The notes: generated by a model not told the origin, from the sequence alone. Counted from the first letter of the stretch, positions 7,633-16,428 are shown. The stretch is 64,000 bases of DNA from Aldehydirespirator sp965116665 (GCA_965116665.1 OZ220709.1:3782001-3846000), one strand, 5' to 3'. Program-made: numbers and translations.

Positions 7633-9240
7633 GTGGGAGTGCTCGCCCTGGAGACCATTTTCGGCATGGATGCCGGGGTGTTCCTGGCCCTGACCATGTT
7701 CGCAGTGTTCATGCTGGTGATCCTGTCCGGCTACAACGTGGCCTTCTCGTTCGCGGCCACCGCACTGTTCTTCAGCTTCGTGGGCGATTTGCTGGGCGTG
7801 TTCGACCCGAACACGCTCAACACCCTTCCGGGCCGCTGGTACAAAGCCATAAGCGACCCGACGCTGCTGGCGGTGCCGCTGTTCGTGCTGATGGGCGCCA
7901 TCCTCGAACGGTCGGGCATGGCCGAACGGTTGCTCAACGCGTTCGGCATGCTCATGGGCCGCCTGCGGGGAGGCGTCGCGGCCGCGGTCGTGGTAGTCGG
8001 CACCCTGCTGGCTGCGGCCACCGGTGTGGTGGCCGCCACGGTGATCGTGATGGGCCTGCTTTCGCTGCCCGCCATGGTGCGCCTCGGGTACGACAACAAG
8101 CTCTCCACCGGCGCCATCATCGCTTCAGGCACGTTGGCCCAGCTGTTGCCGCCGAGCATCGTGCTGATCCTGCTCGCCCAGCAGTTGGGCGTGGGAATCC
8201 TGGGATTGTTCGCCGGGGCGCTGCTGCCCGGCCTGCTGCTGAGCGGGCTCTACGTGGCCTACGTGCTGATACTGGCCTGGCTCAGACCCCACACGGGTCC
8301 GGCCATGCCCAAGGAGCAGCGCACGCTCACCGGCAACCCGTCGGTGCGGACGAAGCTGTTGCTGGCGGTGATCCTGTCGCTGATGGTGGGGGCGGTGTCG
8401 CTGCTGGCCAGAGCGAGCGGGATGGGTTTGCTGGCCAGCGCCTGGTCGCCGCTCGTCATGGTCGTGATCCACTTCATCGTGTTCTTCGTGGTCCTGTTGC
8501 GCACCCGGATGCTGGCCACCGAGGTCCTGGTGGCCATCGTGCCGATACTGACGCTGATCTTCGGGGTTCTCCTGTCCATCTTCGCGGGGATCGCCACCCC
8601 GTCGGAGTCGGGCGCGGTGGGCGTCTTCGGCGCGTTGGTGCTGACCGTGTTGAACTGGCTGTTCGACCATCTGCTGGCCAAGGAGGGCGCCACCCACATC
8701 ACCAAGGGCTGGCGGCTCGACTGGCAAGCGGTCAAGGACGCGGCCCGCTCCACCACCAACGTGGTGGTGCTGGTCATGACGCTGCTGTTCTGCTCGACCT
8801 TCTTCAGCGCCATGTTCTTCCAACTCGGCGGGTCGGACCAGACGTCCGAGTGGCTGACCTCGATCGGCGGGGGCAAGTGGGGCTTCGTGGCCATCGCCAT
8901 GATCGCGGTGTTCCTGCTGGGCATCAACCTGGAGTTCCTGGAGATCACCTTCATCGTGGTGCCGATCTTCGTGCCGGCCATGGACTTCCTCGGCTTCACG
9001 CCCGACGAGAAGATCTGGTTCGCGGTGCTGATGGCGGTGAACCTCAACATGGCCTTCATCTCACCACCGGTGGGGTTCTCGCTGTTCTACCTGCAGAGCG
9101 TGGCGCCGCCCGAGGTGAAGACGGCCGACATCCACAAGGGCGCCTTCCCGTTCATGGGCCTCCAGGCCTTGGCCCTCGTGATACTGGCCATCTTCCCCGC
9201 CATCACGTACACGTCGATAGACACATTCCGGTTCGGTTGA
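7633..9240 (+). CDS. dctM: TRAP transporter large permease DctM-like
   Basis: A 535-aa membrane protein with about twelve to fourteen hydrophobic segments. Family features include the repeated loops with P-P-S (QLLPPSIVLILLAQQ, near residue 175) and the later ITPSESGAVG-like stretch IATPSESGAVGVFGA, plus ISPPVGFSLFYLQ near the C-terminus. Standard DctM is about 430 aa; the extra length is a central segment (about residues 235-320) that includes additional hydrophobic stretches, as in the larger FcbT3/mannitol-type members. GTG start at 7633 is accepted for lack of a better one; a GTG six bases on is possible. Lies between dctQ and dctP. Confidence 0.9.
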   Translation: MGVLALETIFGMDAGVFLALTMFAVFMLVILSGYNVAFSFAATALFFSFVGDLLGVFDPNTLNTLPGRWYKAISDPTLLAVPLFVLMGAILERSGMAERLLNAFGMLMGRLRGGVAAAVVVVGTLLAAATGVVAATVIVMGLLSLPAMVRLGYDNKLSTGAIIASGTLAQLLPPSIVLILLAQQLGVGILGLFAGALLPGLLLSGLYVAYVLILAWLRPHTGPAMPKEQRTLTGNPSVRTKLLLAVILSLMVGAVSLLARASGMGLLASAWSPLVMVVIHFIVFFVVLLRTRMLATEVLVAIVPILTLIFGVLLSIFAGIATPSESGAVGVFGALVLTVLNWLFDHLLAKEGATHITKGWRLDWQAVKDAARSTTNVVVLVMTLLFCSTFFSAMFFQLGGSDQTSEWLTSIGGGKWGFVAIAMIAVFLLGINLEFLEITFIVVPIFVPAMDFLGFTPDEKIWFAVLMAVNLNMAFISPPVGFSLFYLQSVAPPEVKTADIHKGAFPFMGLQALALVILAIFPAITYTSIDTFRFG

Positions 9241-9309
9241 CGCAGGCCGCGCGCGCCTGGAGCACTCCCTGCCGCTGTTTCTTCTCGACACCCCTCCTAA
9301 CGCTGGTGT

Positions 9310-9359
9310 ATTGTCCGGGCTTCGCCGGATGACAATGCCGGGAAGCCCGCCTTCCGGGC
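9310..9359 (+). other. Two adjacent hairpins between dctM and dctP
   Basis: An imperfect stem runs from ATTGTCCGG (9310-9318) to CCGGATGACAAT (9325-9336), and GCCCG/CGGGC (9345-9349, 9355-9359) forms a second stem. They may set different mRNA levels for permeases and binding protein. No T-run follows either. Confidence 0.4.
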
Positions 9360-9365
9360 AGGTTG

Positions 9366-9371
9366 TACGAT
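9366..9371 (+). promoter_or_regulatory. Possible -10 element for dctP
   Basis: TACGAT preceded by TTG, about 36 bases before the ATG at 9407. Transcription would start near 9378 and give a short leader with the GGAGGG ribosome site. No convincing -35 element was found. Confidence 0.35.
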
Positions 9372-9406
9372 GGCGGTCCAATCATGTCCACCACGGAGGG
9401 GAAACA

Positions 9407-10708
9407 ATGAATCAGGAAACCAGCCCGGGTCAGACCGACGGCACGGCCGTCGACACGATCCTCGATGAGGCGGACTCCTCGAGCCTGGCCAGACGGGGGT
9501 TCATCAAGGGCGGGCTCGGCGTAGCCGGGTTCGCGGCCGCGTCCGCGATCCTGGCCGCGTGCGGCGACGACGCCGAGGATGCGCCCGCTCCCGCGGCCGC
9601 ACCGAGCGACGACGACGCGGCTACGACAACGACCGCAGCGGCGACCACCACGACGGCCAGCGACACCGTGGCCGTGACCGCCCAGGGTCCCGAGATCGAG
9701 TGGGAGATGGCCACCAGCTGGCCCACCGCCCTCGTGACGCTGTTCGGCTCGGCCCAGTACTTCGCCAGGCGGGTGGGCGAGCTCACCGGCGGGCGCTTCG
9801 TCATCAACGCTCGCCCCGCGGGCGAGATCGTCGGTGGCCTCGAGGTGCTTCAGACGGTGCGCGACCTCGGTGTGGAGATGGGTCACACGGCCTCCTACTA
9901 CTACGTCGGCATCAGCCCGGTTCAGCAGTTCGGCACCGCGGTCCCGTTCGGGCTCAACCAGCGCCAGCAGAACGCCTGGCTGTACGGGACCTTCGACAAC
10001 GAGGGCAGGCGCAGCGGCATCGACATGCTCAACGAGTTCTATGCGGCTGAGCACGGCATCATCGCTTTCCCCGGGGGCGCTACCGGCTGCCAGATGGGCG
10101 GCTGGTTCACCAACGAGATCAACACGGTCGACGACCTGAACGGCCTCAAGATGCGCATCCCCGGCCTCGCCGGGCGGGTGCTGGAGAACCTCGGCGGCGA
10201 GCAGGTGACACTGGCCGGCGGCGAGATCCTGCAGGCCATCCAGACCGGCGCCATCGACGGCGCCGAGTTCGTCGGCCCGACCGACGACTTGATCCTGGGT
10301 CTCAACGAGTTCCAGGGCGACCTGTTCTACTACCACCCGGGCTGGTGGGAGCCGGGCACCGCGCTGGAGGTCCAGATCTCCCTGGAGCGGTGGAACGAGT
10401 TGCCTCCGGAGTACCAGGCCGTGATCCAGGTTGCCGCAGCCGACGCCAACATGAGAACCATGGCCACCTATGACGTGCTCAACCAGAGGGACTTGCAGAC
10501 CGTCAAGGGCTTCGCCCAGATCCGCGAGTTCTCGCCGGAGCTCATGGCCGCGTTCAAGGCCGAGACCGAGAACGTGCTCGACAGCGTGGCCGCCGACGAC
10601 GAGAACTTCGCGCGGATCCTCGGGCCGTGGCGCGAGTTCCGTGACGGCATCTCCGAGTGGCACGGCCTGGCCGAGAGGTCCTTCCTGAGTCAGCAGACCC
10701 AGGTCTGA
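9407..10708 (+). CDS. dctP: TRAP transporter substrate-binding lipoprotein DctP-like
   Basis: A 433-aa exported solute receptor. ATG 9407 is preceded by GGAGGG at a good distance. The N-terminus has a twin-arginine signal (SLARRGFIKGG, Arg29-Arg30) ending in a lipobox with Cys52 (ILAAC), so the protein is probably exported folded and lipid-anchored. A short acidic and Thr-rich linker follows. The mature domain starts IEWEMATSWPT and contains the DctP fold landmarks, such as LNGLKMRIPGLAG, where the Arg normally pairs with the ligand carboxylate, and GAIDGAEFVGP. This is the mannitol/chloroaromatic branch by eye. It is the last TRAP gene and is followed by a clear terminator. Confidence 0.9.
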   Translation: MNQETSPGQTDGTAVDTILDEADSSSLARRGFIKGGLGVAGFAAASAILAACGDDAEDAPAPAAAPSDDDAATTTTAAATTTTASDTVAVTAQGPEIEWEMATSWPTALVTLFGSAQYFARRVGELTGGRFVINARPAGEIVGGLEVLQTVRDLGVEMGHTASYYYVGISPVQQFGTAVPFGLNQRQQNAWLYGTFDNEGRRSGIDMLNEFYAAEHGIIAFPGGATGCQMGGWFTNEINTVDDLNGLKMRIPGLAGRVLENLGGEQVTLAGGEILQAIQTGAIDGAEFVGPTDDLILGLNEFQGDLFYYHPGWWEPGTALEVQISLERWNELPPEYQAVIQVAAADANMRTMATYDVLNQRDLQTVKGFAQIREFSPELMAAFKAETENVLDSVAADDENFARILGPWREFRDGISEWHGLAERSFLSQQTQV

Positions 10709-10729
10709 TCGGAGCCTGATCGGTCGCCG

Positions 10730-10757
10730 GGACCGAGCCCCCCGCGGGGCTCGGTCC
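10730..10757 (+). terminator. Terminator after dctP
   Basis: Perfect 12-bp stem GGACCGAGCCCC (10730-10741) with GGGGCTCGGTCC (10746-10757) and a 4-nt loop, followed by TTGG. The stem is symmetrical and also lies just beyond the end of the convergent PaaI-like gene, so it can serve both strands. Confidence 0.8.
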
Positions 10758-10765
10758 TTGGCCTG

Positions 10766-11218
10766 CTAGCGGCTTGGAGCCGCCGGCGGAAGTTCGTGAG
10801 CTTGGCCCCTGAACAGGGCCACCAGTCGAGGCGCGCCCGGATTGGTGTCCGCGTCCACACGGGTGACGGTCACGTCGTAGCCTCCGCCCGAGCGATTGCG
10901 GAAGCGCTCCACGCAGACTGCGACCAAGTCATCCCCCGCCGACGCGGCCCGGACGAACTGGATGGAGGCCGCCGACGACACCGTGAGCCGGCCATGGCTG
11001 TTGCAGGCGCACTGGAAGGCGGTGTCGGCCAGGGTGAAGATCACGCCTCCATGACACTTGCCCGCGCCGTTGAGCATGTCGTCTCGAACCGTCATCCGAG
11101 CGGTAGCCGTTCCCAGTCCGGCCTCGGTCAGCTCGATGCCCAGCTGCCGGGCCATCCGGTCGTGAGCGTGCAGCCGTCGGGCATTGGTCTCACCGTCGTG
11201 TAGCGGAGTGTCGGCCAT
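10766..11218 (-). CDS. paaI: PaaI-like hotdog-fold thioesterase
   Basis: A 150-aa hotdog protein. The segment CHGGVIFTLADTAFQCACNS contains the G-G and D-T-A-F-x-x-A-C-N-S features of PaaI (hydroxyphenylacetyl-CoA thioesterase), with the catalytic acidic residue in LADTAF. The ATG at 11218 is chosen over a longer reading from 11329 because TAGTGT stands exactly seven bases upstream on this strand and because the extra residues are Pro/Arg-rich. In the family it removes CoA from ring-hydroxylated phenylacetyl-CoA dead-end products. It is the second phenylacetate-linked gene here (see paaD), but the ring epoxidase itself is absent. A general acyl-CoA thioesterase is possible. Confidence 0.82.
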   Translation of the reverse strand: MADTPLHDGETNARRLHAHDRMARQLGIELTEAGLGTATARMTVRDDMLNGAGKCHGGVIFTLADTAFQCACNSHGRLTVSSAASIQFVRAASAGDDLVAVCVERFRNRSGGGYDVTVTRVDADTNPGAPRLVALFRGQAHELPPAAPSR

Positions 11219-11224
11219 CTTTGG

Positions 11225-11231
11225 CACACTA
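11225..11231. promoter_or_regulatory. Overlapping divergent -10 elements shared by paaI-like and kinase genes
   Basis: CACACTA reads as CACACT (11225-11230) on the plus strand, seven bases before GTG 11238, and as TAGTGT (11231-11226) on the minus strand, seven bases before ATG 11218. Both genes would be leaderless and share nearly the same six bases. Only 19 bases separate the two start codons. Confidence 0.5.
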
Positions 11232-11237
11232 CGCGGC

Positions 11238-12428
11238 GTGTCGAGTCCGGGCCGTTCTCTGCGTCCAGCCGGTGAGGCGGGCCGCGATGAGGCTGGGGGC
11301 AAGCTGCCCAATGCTCCGAAGTTCCGCACTGACCGGAGCCACTACCGGTCTGCGCTCGAGCAGTGGATGCGGCGGGCCCTGCCCTCCCGGCACGACCTCA
11401 CCGTTGCCGGTATCGAGATCCCGGTAAGCACGGGGTTCTCGAACGAGACGGTGATCCTCGAGTTGGCCTGGACTGAGGATGGCTCGGATCTCCAGGAACG
11501 CTACGCGGTGCGCATCGAGCCCGCCGACGGCGGCATGTTCCCGCCCCAGACCCCGCACTGCGCGGTGTCGGTGGAACTCCAGTACCGGGCCATGAAGGCG
11601 GTTGCCGATGCGGGAGCAGCCCCCGTCCCACCGCTGCTCGGCTACGAGCCCGACCCGGACGTGCTGGGGGCGCCCTTCTTCGTGATGGGTTTCGTTGATG
11701 GTCGCATACCCGCGGACGTGCCCCGCTACACCGAGGCCGGGTTCGTGGTGGACGAGGCGACGCCGGCACAGCGGCGGCGCATGGTGCTGTCGGCCATCGA
11801 CGTCATCGCCGGCATTCACAGCCTGGACTGGCGCGGCGCCGGTTTGGATTGGCTCGACCCGAGCGGGATCGGCCGACCAACGACTGCGCTGCAGATCGAG
11901 CTCTACCGGGACCATGTGCACTCCGAACTTGCGGGCAGGCAGCATCCCGTGCTGCATGCCGCACTCGACTGGCTCGAGGCCAACGATCCCGGCGACGACC
12001 GGATCGGGCTCACCTGGGGCGATGCCCGGTTGGGCAACATCATCCTGCAGGACTACCGGACCGCCGCCGTTCTCGACTGGGAGGTGTGCGCGCTGAGCCC
12101 GACCGAGGCCGACATGGGCTGGTGGCTTATGTTCGATCGGATGTCGTTCGATGACATGGGCATTGAACGGCTCCACGGCTACCCGACGCGAGACGAGATG
12201 ATCTCCCACTACGAGCAGGTCTCGGAGCGCACGATCCGGAACCCGCACTACTGGGAGGTCTTCGGTGCTATGCGCTTCTGCACCATCTTCATCCGCCTGG
12301 GCGACCGCCTGACCGCGGCCGGCTTCGTCCCGCCGGAGCGGAACCCCGCGGTGGGCAATCAGGTGACGGCTGCGCTGGCCGCGCTGCTCGGCGTCGACAA
12401 CCCCACCCCCGACCGGCTGGCTCGATGA
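11238..12428 (+). CDS. APH-fold phosphotransferase family protein
   Basis: A 396-aa protein of the aminoglycoside-phosphotransferase/choline-kinase fold, in the group often annotated as acyl-CoA dehydrogenase-associated phosphotransferase. The nucleotide lobe includes GFSNETVIL and YAVRIEP; the catalytic loop reads LTWGDARLGNIILQD, with Trp in place of the usual His before GD, and the metal loop reads AVLDWEVCALSPTEADMGW. The GTG at 11238 is selected on the leaderless promoter; upstream in-frame starts would run into paaI. The substrate is unknown, and antibiotic resistance should not be assumed. The stop overlaps the asparaginase start as ATGA, so the two are co-translated. Confidence 0.75.
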   Translation: MSSPGRSLRPAGEAGRDEAGGKLPNAPKFRTDRSHYRSALEQWMRRALPSRHDLTVAGIEIPVSTGFSNETVILELAWTEDGSDLQERYAVRIEPADGGMFPPQTPHCAVSVELQYRAMKAVADAGAAPVPPLLGYEPDPDVLGAPFFVMGFVDGRIPADVPRYTEAGFVVDEATPAQRRRMVLSAIDVIAGIHSLDWRGAGLDWLDPSGIGRPTTALQIELYRDHVHSELAGRQHPVLHAALDWLEANDPGDDRIGLTWGDARLGNIILQDYRTAAVLDWEVCALSPTEADMGWWLMFDRMSFDDMGIERLHGYPTRDEMISHYEQVSERTIRNPHYWEVFGAMRFCTIFIRLGDRLTAAGFVPPERNPAVGNQVTAALAALLGVDNPTPDRLAR

Positions 12429-13429
12429 CCGAACCCGCGGCCGCGGTTCTCCCCCGGGTAGCGCTGCTGGCGACGGGTGGGACCATCGCTTGCGTCTCCG
12501 GTCCTGACGGGCGGATGGTGCCCGCTCTCACGCCGGAGGAACTGGTTGCCTCAGTGCCCGCATCGGAAGAGGTCGCGTCGATCCGGACCGAGACTCTGCG
12601 CAACGTGTCCGGCTTCGACATGGGGCCGGAGCGGATGGTCGAGGTCGCCCAGCGCGCCCGGGAACTCCTGTCGACCGGGGAGTGTGACGGCGTGGTGGTC
12701 ACCCACGGCACCGACACCACCGAAGAGACCATGTACATGTGCGAGATGCTGGCCTCCGAGGTGACGTCCCGGGGTCCGATCGTGTTCGCGTGCGCCATGC
12801 GAGCCAGCCGCGAGTCGGGCGCGGACGGTCCACGGAACCTCCTGAACGCGATTCGCGTCGCTGCGAGCGCGGAGGCCCGCGGTCGGGGAGTGCTGCTCAG
12901 CGTGAACGACCGGATCCACTGCGCGAGCTGGGTGTCCAAACTCAACACTCTCCATGTGGAGACGTTCCAGTCGGTGAGGGGAGGCCCGGTCGGCTCGATG
13001 CAGGCCGGCAAACCCGTCTTCGTGCTCGACTCGCCCAGCTCGCCCCGGGGCTGCGGCATCCGCGGCGACGTTCCGCTGGTCAAGGCCTACACGGGCATGC
13101 GGACCGATGTGCTCGACTGGCACCTTGATCGAGGCATCGACGGCCTGGTGGTGGAGGGAACCGGCGCGGGGAACGTGCCCAGCACGGTGGCGCCGGGCAT
13201 CGAGCGCCTCGTGGACGCCGGTATTCCGGTGATAGTCACGTCGAGGTGTCCCTACGGGCTGCCGGAGTCGCCCTACGGCGGGGCGGGCGGGGGCGCCAGC
13301 CTGGACGACCTGGGCGTGCTGCGAGCCGGCCACCTCAACGGCCCCAAGGCTCGCCTAGCCTTGATGGTCGGCCTGCACGAGACCTCCACCGTCGCCCAGC
13401 TGCGGGCCTGGCTCAGCGACATCGGCTGA
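12425..13429 (+). CDS. Asparaginase/glutaminase family amidohydrolase
   Basis: A 334-aa protein with both asparaginase active-site signatures: LLATGGTIA near the start, whose second Thr (Thr20) matches the E. coli Thr12 nucleophile, and VVVTHGTDTTEET near residue 95, which supplies the Thr-Asp pair of the second triad. No signal peptide is visible, so it should be cytoplasmic. The length fits type I/II enzymes. It could hydrolyse asparagine, glutamine or a related amide and release ammonia. Its ATG overlaps the kinase stop (ATGA). The intergenic stretch that follows (13430-13528) contains only a weak 6-bp stem, CCTGCA/TGCAGG. Confidence 0.85.
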   Translation: MTEPAAAVLPRVALLATGGTIACVSGPDGRMVPALTPEELVASVPASEEVASIRTETLRNVSGFDMGPERMVEVAQRARELLSTGECDGVVVTHGTDTTEETMYMCEMLASEVTSRGPIVFACAMRASRESGADGPRNLLNAIRVAASAEARGRGVLLSVNDRIHCASWVSKLNTLHVETFQSVRGGPVGSMQAGKPVFVLDSPSSPRGCGIRGDVPLVKAYTGMRTDVLDWHLDRGIDGLVVEGTGAGNVPSTVAPGIERLVDAGIPVIVTSRCPYGLPESPYGGAGGGASLDDLGVLRAGHLNGPKARLALMVGLHETSTVAQLRAWLSDIG

Positions 13430-13528
13430 TCATTCCGAACTCAACCCTGCAGAACTAACTAGTGGATTGCAGGCCCTGCGAGCCGTGGTAGATGCGGGTC
13501 AGGGATATTGCCGCAATGAGTCGGGCTT

Positions 13529-14824
13529 CTAGGTGCCGAAGTCGTCGGGGACGTGGATGGGCATGTCGGTCTTGGCCCACTCCTTGACAGTGTCGGCCAC
13601 CCCGGAGGCCTCCTCGGGGGGCAGGGCGGCCACTATGGAGCGGCCCAGAGCCTCGAACACCGGTATCTCATCGTCGTCGAGAGCCGGCATCGGCACCTTG
13701 CGGGCCATGGCCGCGTCCATGGCCGGGGCCAGACGGGCCAGCTTGGCCCGATCCCGCTCCGACGCGCCCTCGGCGAACTCGCCCATCACATCGGTCGCGA
13801 ACAGCTCGAGAGTCTCGCAGATGTGGTCGTGACGGTTGTTGCCGCCCTGCTGGATGAACACCACCTGGTCGACGCCGGCCTCCGCGAAGCCTCGCAGATG
13901 GTCGCGGACCTGCTCGGGAGTGCCGATGCCGCTCTGGGTGCCCCGGTCCTCGATCGTGGGCCTGGCCTCTAGGTAGCCGGCCCAGATGTCGGTGCGGCCC
14001 GGCTTGTGCTGGCCGAAGATGTAGTGGTGGCCCAGCCCGTAGCCGAAGAACTGGAAGCCGTCGAGGCCCCGGCGCCGGGCCTCGTCGGCGTCGGGGTGCA
14101 CCGACAGGCCGGTGACCATGGCGATGTTGGGATTGATCGCATGGCCGATGGGCACGCACTCGGTCTCCAGGATCCGGTAGTAGTCCTGCACCCATGCGGC
14201 CGCGTCCTGCGGGTCGACGAAGGAGAAGGTGAGCGCACCCATGCCCAGCCTGGCCGCCAGCTTGATGGTCTCCCGGTTCGAGCAGGCCACCCAGAGCGGG
14301 GGATGGGGCTTCTGCACCGGTTTGGGCACCACATTGCGGCACGGCATCGAGAAGTACTCGCCGTCGTAGCCCGGGTACGGGTCCATGGCCATCATGTTGC
14401 AGCACTGTTCAACGGCCTCCTGCCAGGCCGGGCGCTTGTCGTCGACCGGGACTCCGAAGCCGCCGAGTTCCAGGATGGACGACGACTCGCCGGTTCCGAA
14501 GTCCACCCGGCCGCCCGATACCAGGTCGAGGGTGGAGATTCGCTCCGCGACGCGGGCCGGGTGGTTGTAGCCGGGGGGCATCAGCACGATGCCATGACCG
14601 AGCCGGATCCTGGTGGTGCGCTGGCTGCAGGCGGCCAGGAACACCTCGGGCGCGGACGAGTGCGAGTACTCCTCCAGGAAGTGGTGCTCCACCTCCCAGG
14701 CGTAGTCGAAGCCGAGTCTGTCAGCCAGCTCCACCTGCTCGAGGGCTTCGTTGAAGAGCCGCTGCTCATCACCCTCGCCCCAGGGTCTGGGAAGCTGGTG
14801 CTCGTAGAAGATTCCGAACTTCAC
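13529..14824 (-). CDS. Luciferase-like (LLM class) flavin-dependent monooxygenase
   Basis: A 431-aa bacterial-luciferase-fold protein starting MKFGIFYEHQLPRPW, with the family core TTRIRLGHGIVLMPPGYNHPARVAERISTLDLVSGGRVDFGTG and FGTGESSS (flavin/F420-binding region). Such enzymes use reduced FMN or F420 to oxidise organic substrates. The GTG start at 14824 agrees with TAGGGT seven bases upstream. A C-terminal extension of about 70 residues beyond the barrel is rich in Ala and acidic residues. Divergent neighbours do not reveal the substrate. Confidence 0.85.
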   Translation of the reverse strand: MKFGIFYEHQLPRPWGEGDEQRLFNEALEQVELADRLGFDYAWEVEHHFLEEYSHSSAPEVFLAACSQRTTRIRLGHGIVLMPPGYNHPARVAERISTLDLVSGGRVDFGTGESSSILELGGFGVPVDDKRPAWQEAVEQCCNMMAMDPYPGYDGEYFSMPCRNVVPKPVQKPHPPLWVACSNRETIKLAARLGMGALTFSFVDPQDAAAWVQDYYRILETECVPIGHAINPNIAMVTGLSVHPDADEARRRGLDGFQFFGYGLGHHYIFGQHKPGRTDIWAGYLEARPTIEDRGTQSGIGTPEQVRDHLRGFAEAGVDQVVFIQQGGNNRHDHICETLELFATDVMGEFAEGASERDRAKLARLAPAMDAAMARKVPMPALDDDEIPVFEALGRSIVAALPPEEASGVADTVKEWAKTDMPIHVPDDFGT

Positions 14825-14831
14825 GGCCGTG

Positions 14832-14837
14832 ACCCTA
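14832..14837 (-). promoter_or_regulatory. Leaderless-type -10 element of the LLM gene
   Basis: TAGGGT on the minus strand, seven bases before the GTG at 14824. Confidence 0.55.
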
Positions 14838-14889
14838 GGCGGTGCCGGGCCGGATCCGGCAGTGGATCGAGCGGTTCAACGGGACCTAC

Positions 14890-16314
14890 TCAGCGGTGCA
14901 GCCGGCGGCGCGGATAGATGATGCTGAACAGCACGAGGTTGCAGAGGTACCCGCCGGCGCAAAGCACCCATACCCGCTTGAAGGCGGCCAGTTCAGCGGC
15001 AGGGCTTGCCGGCTGGCCGATCAGGGCGAACGCCACCGCGATGGCGAGCGCGACCGAGAGCTGGAAGAAGGTGGTACGACCGGCGGTGGCCATGGCGTAG
15101 CGCTGCGGGGGGATGTCGCGCAGTGCCGCCCCCACCAGTTGCGAGAAGCCGGTACCGGCCGACACCCCTATCAGCACTGTGGCGACGAGGAGCTGGCTGA
15201 GCGAAGGCTCGGTGGAGATGGTGAACAGGAGCCACAACAGCCCCGCCACGCCGCAGGCTGATCCCACGGTGAGCAGGGGCGAGTTGCCGATCCGGTCGGC
15301 CAGCCGCCCGGCTTGCGGCGCCACCAGGAACGACACCAGAGGACCCACCGAGTAGGCGAGTCCTGTCTCCAGCGCCGACCACCCCCAGACCTCCTGGATG
15401 AACGACGGCAGCGGAACCAGAAGGGCGAAGAAGCCGAGCGCGAAGAACAGCGAGCCGACATTGCCGAGCACGAACGAACGGATGCGCAGCAGGTCGAGGT
15501 CGAACAGCGGTGCGGGGTGACGCCGGCTCCGCCAGGCGAAGGCAGCCACCAGCAGGGCCCCGATCACGAATGAGCCGGCAGTGGGCGCCGATCCCCATCC
15601 CCACGCCTCACCCTGGACGATTCCGAGGATGACCGCGCCGACGCCCACCGAGGCCAGAGGCACGCCGATCATGTCCACGCTGGTCCCGGGTACCTTGCCG
15701 GGCCCGACCGGCCCGTGAGCGGAGCGAACAGGAGCGGGAGAGCCCGGGCTCTCCGGGAGCACTCGGGCCCCGACCACCAGAGCGGTCAGAGCGACCGGCA
15801 CGTTGACATAGAACACGGCTCGCCAGCCGAAGGCCTCGATGAGTACCGCTCCCAGCGCCGGCCCCACAGCGGCGGCCAGCCCTCCCGTCGCGCCCCAGGT
15901 TCCGATGGCGGTCTGGTGGCGGCTCCGCGGGAAGGCGTCGAGCAGCAAAGCCATTCCCGCGGGGTACTGCATGGAGCCGCCGACGGCCTGCAGGGCCCGG
16001 GCCGCTATCAGCATCTCGATGCTCGTGGAGGCGCCCGCCGCCACCGATCCCAGCGCGAACAGCGCCAATCCGGCACGGAAGACCCGCCGGCGGCCGTAGC
16101 GGTCGGCCAGCCAGCCCGACAGCAGCAGCAGCGCCGCCACCACGATCGAATATGCGTTCACCACCCACGACAGCGCCGCCGGGGTGGTGCCCGACAAGGC
16201 GGCGCGGATGTCGGGCAGCGCCAGCGCGATGATCGTCAGTTCCATCGCCACCATGAACACGGCCACCGACACCACGGCCAGCGTCATCCACGCCGAACGG
16301 GAGACCGGTTCCAT
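14890..16314 (-). CDS. MFS transporter, DHA2-like drug exporter family
   Basis: A 474-aa membrane protein with about 14 hydrophobic helices, as in the EmrB/QacA (DHA2) proton antiporters. Visible motifs are MELTIIALALPDI in helix 1, NAYSIVVAALLLLSGWLADRYGRRRVF (motif A: G-x-L-A-D-R-x-G-R-R) and the helix-5 region GPALGAVLIEAFGWRAVFYVNVP (motif C and the W-R-x-x-F-x-x-N-x-P signature). The start at 16314 (MEPVSRSAW) is preferred to 16362 because TAGAGT precedes it by eight bases. Substrate unknown; the adjacent flavin monooxygenase is on the same strand and may be linked. Confidence 0.88.
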   Translation of the reverse strand: MEPVSRSAWMTLAVVSVAVFMVAMELTIIALALPDIRAALSGTTPAALSWVVNAYSIVVAALLLLSGWLADRYGRRRVFRAGLALFALGSVAAGASTSIEMLIAARALQAVGGSMQYPAGMALLLDAFPRSRHQTAIGTWGATGGLAAAVGPALGAVLIEAFGWRAVFYVNVPVALTALVVGARVLPESPGSPAPVRSAHGPVGPGKVPGTSVDMIGVPLASVGVGAVILGIVQGEAWGWGSAPTAGSFVIGALLVAAFAWRSRRHPAPLFDLDLLRIRSFVLGNVGSLFFALGFFALLVPLPSFIQEVWGWSALETGLAYSVGPLVSFLVAPQAGRLADRIGNSPLLTVGSACGVAGLLWLLFTISTEPSLSQLLVATVLIGVSAGTGFSQLVGAALRDIPPQRYAMATAGRTTFFQLSVALAIAVAFALIGQPASPAAELAAFKRVWVLCAGGYLCNLVLFSIIYPRRRLHR

Positions 16315-16322
16315 CGCCGGCA

Positions 16323-16328
16323 ACTCTA
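16323..16328 (-). promoter_or_regulatory. Leaderless-type -10 element of the MFS gene
   Basis: TAGAGT on the minus strand, eight bases before the ATG at 16314. Confidence 0.45.
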
Positions 16329-16398
16329 TGGACCGTGCTCGGGCGGTCCGCAGCAGCCGCAACCAAGCTCTACTGTAAGGAAAGAGTCACTACTCTGA

Positions 16399-16428
16399 TT
16401 AGACATGCGCAGGGTATGGCGCTATAGT
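16399..16428 (+). promoter_or_regulatory. Promoter of the glutamine-synthetase-like / MgsABC operon
   Basis: TTAGAC (16399-16404), an 18-base spacer and TATAGT (16423-16428). Transcription from about 16435 gives a leader of about 80 bases carrying GGGGGGAA before ATG 16517. A small inverted repeat AGAGT-CACT-ACTCT (16383-16396) lies just upstream and could bind a regulator. Confidence 0.5.

Noticed and set aside
11238..12428. Antibiotic (aminoglycoside) resistance kinase.
   Set aside because: The fold matches, but the catalytic loop has Trp before Gly-Asp and the gene is coupled to an asparaginase; nothing points to a drug substrate.
13430..13528. Possible terminator CCTGCA/TGCAGG (13446-13473) between asparaginase and LLM genes.
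   Set aside because: Six-base stem with a 16-base loop and no T-run; too weak to annotate.
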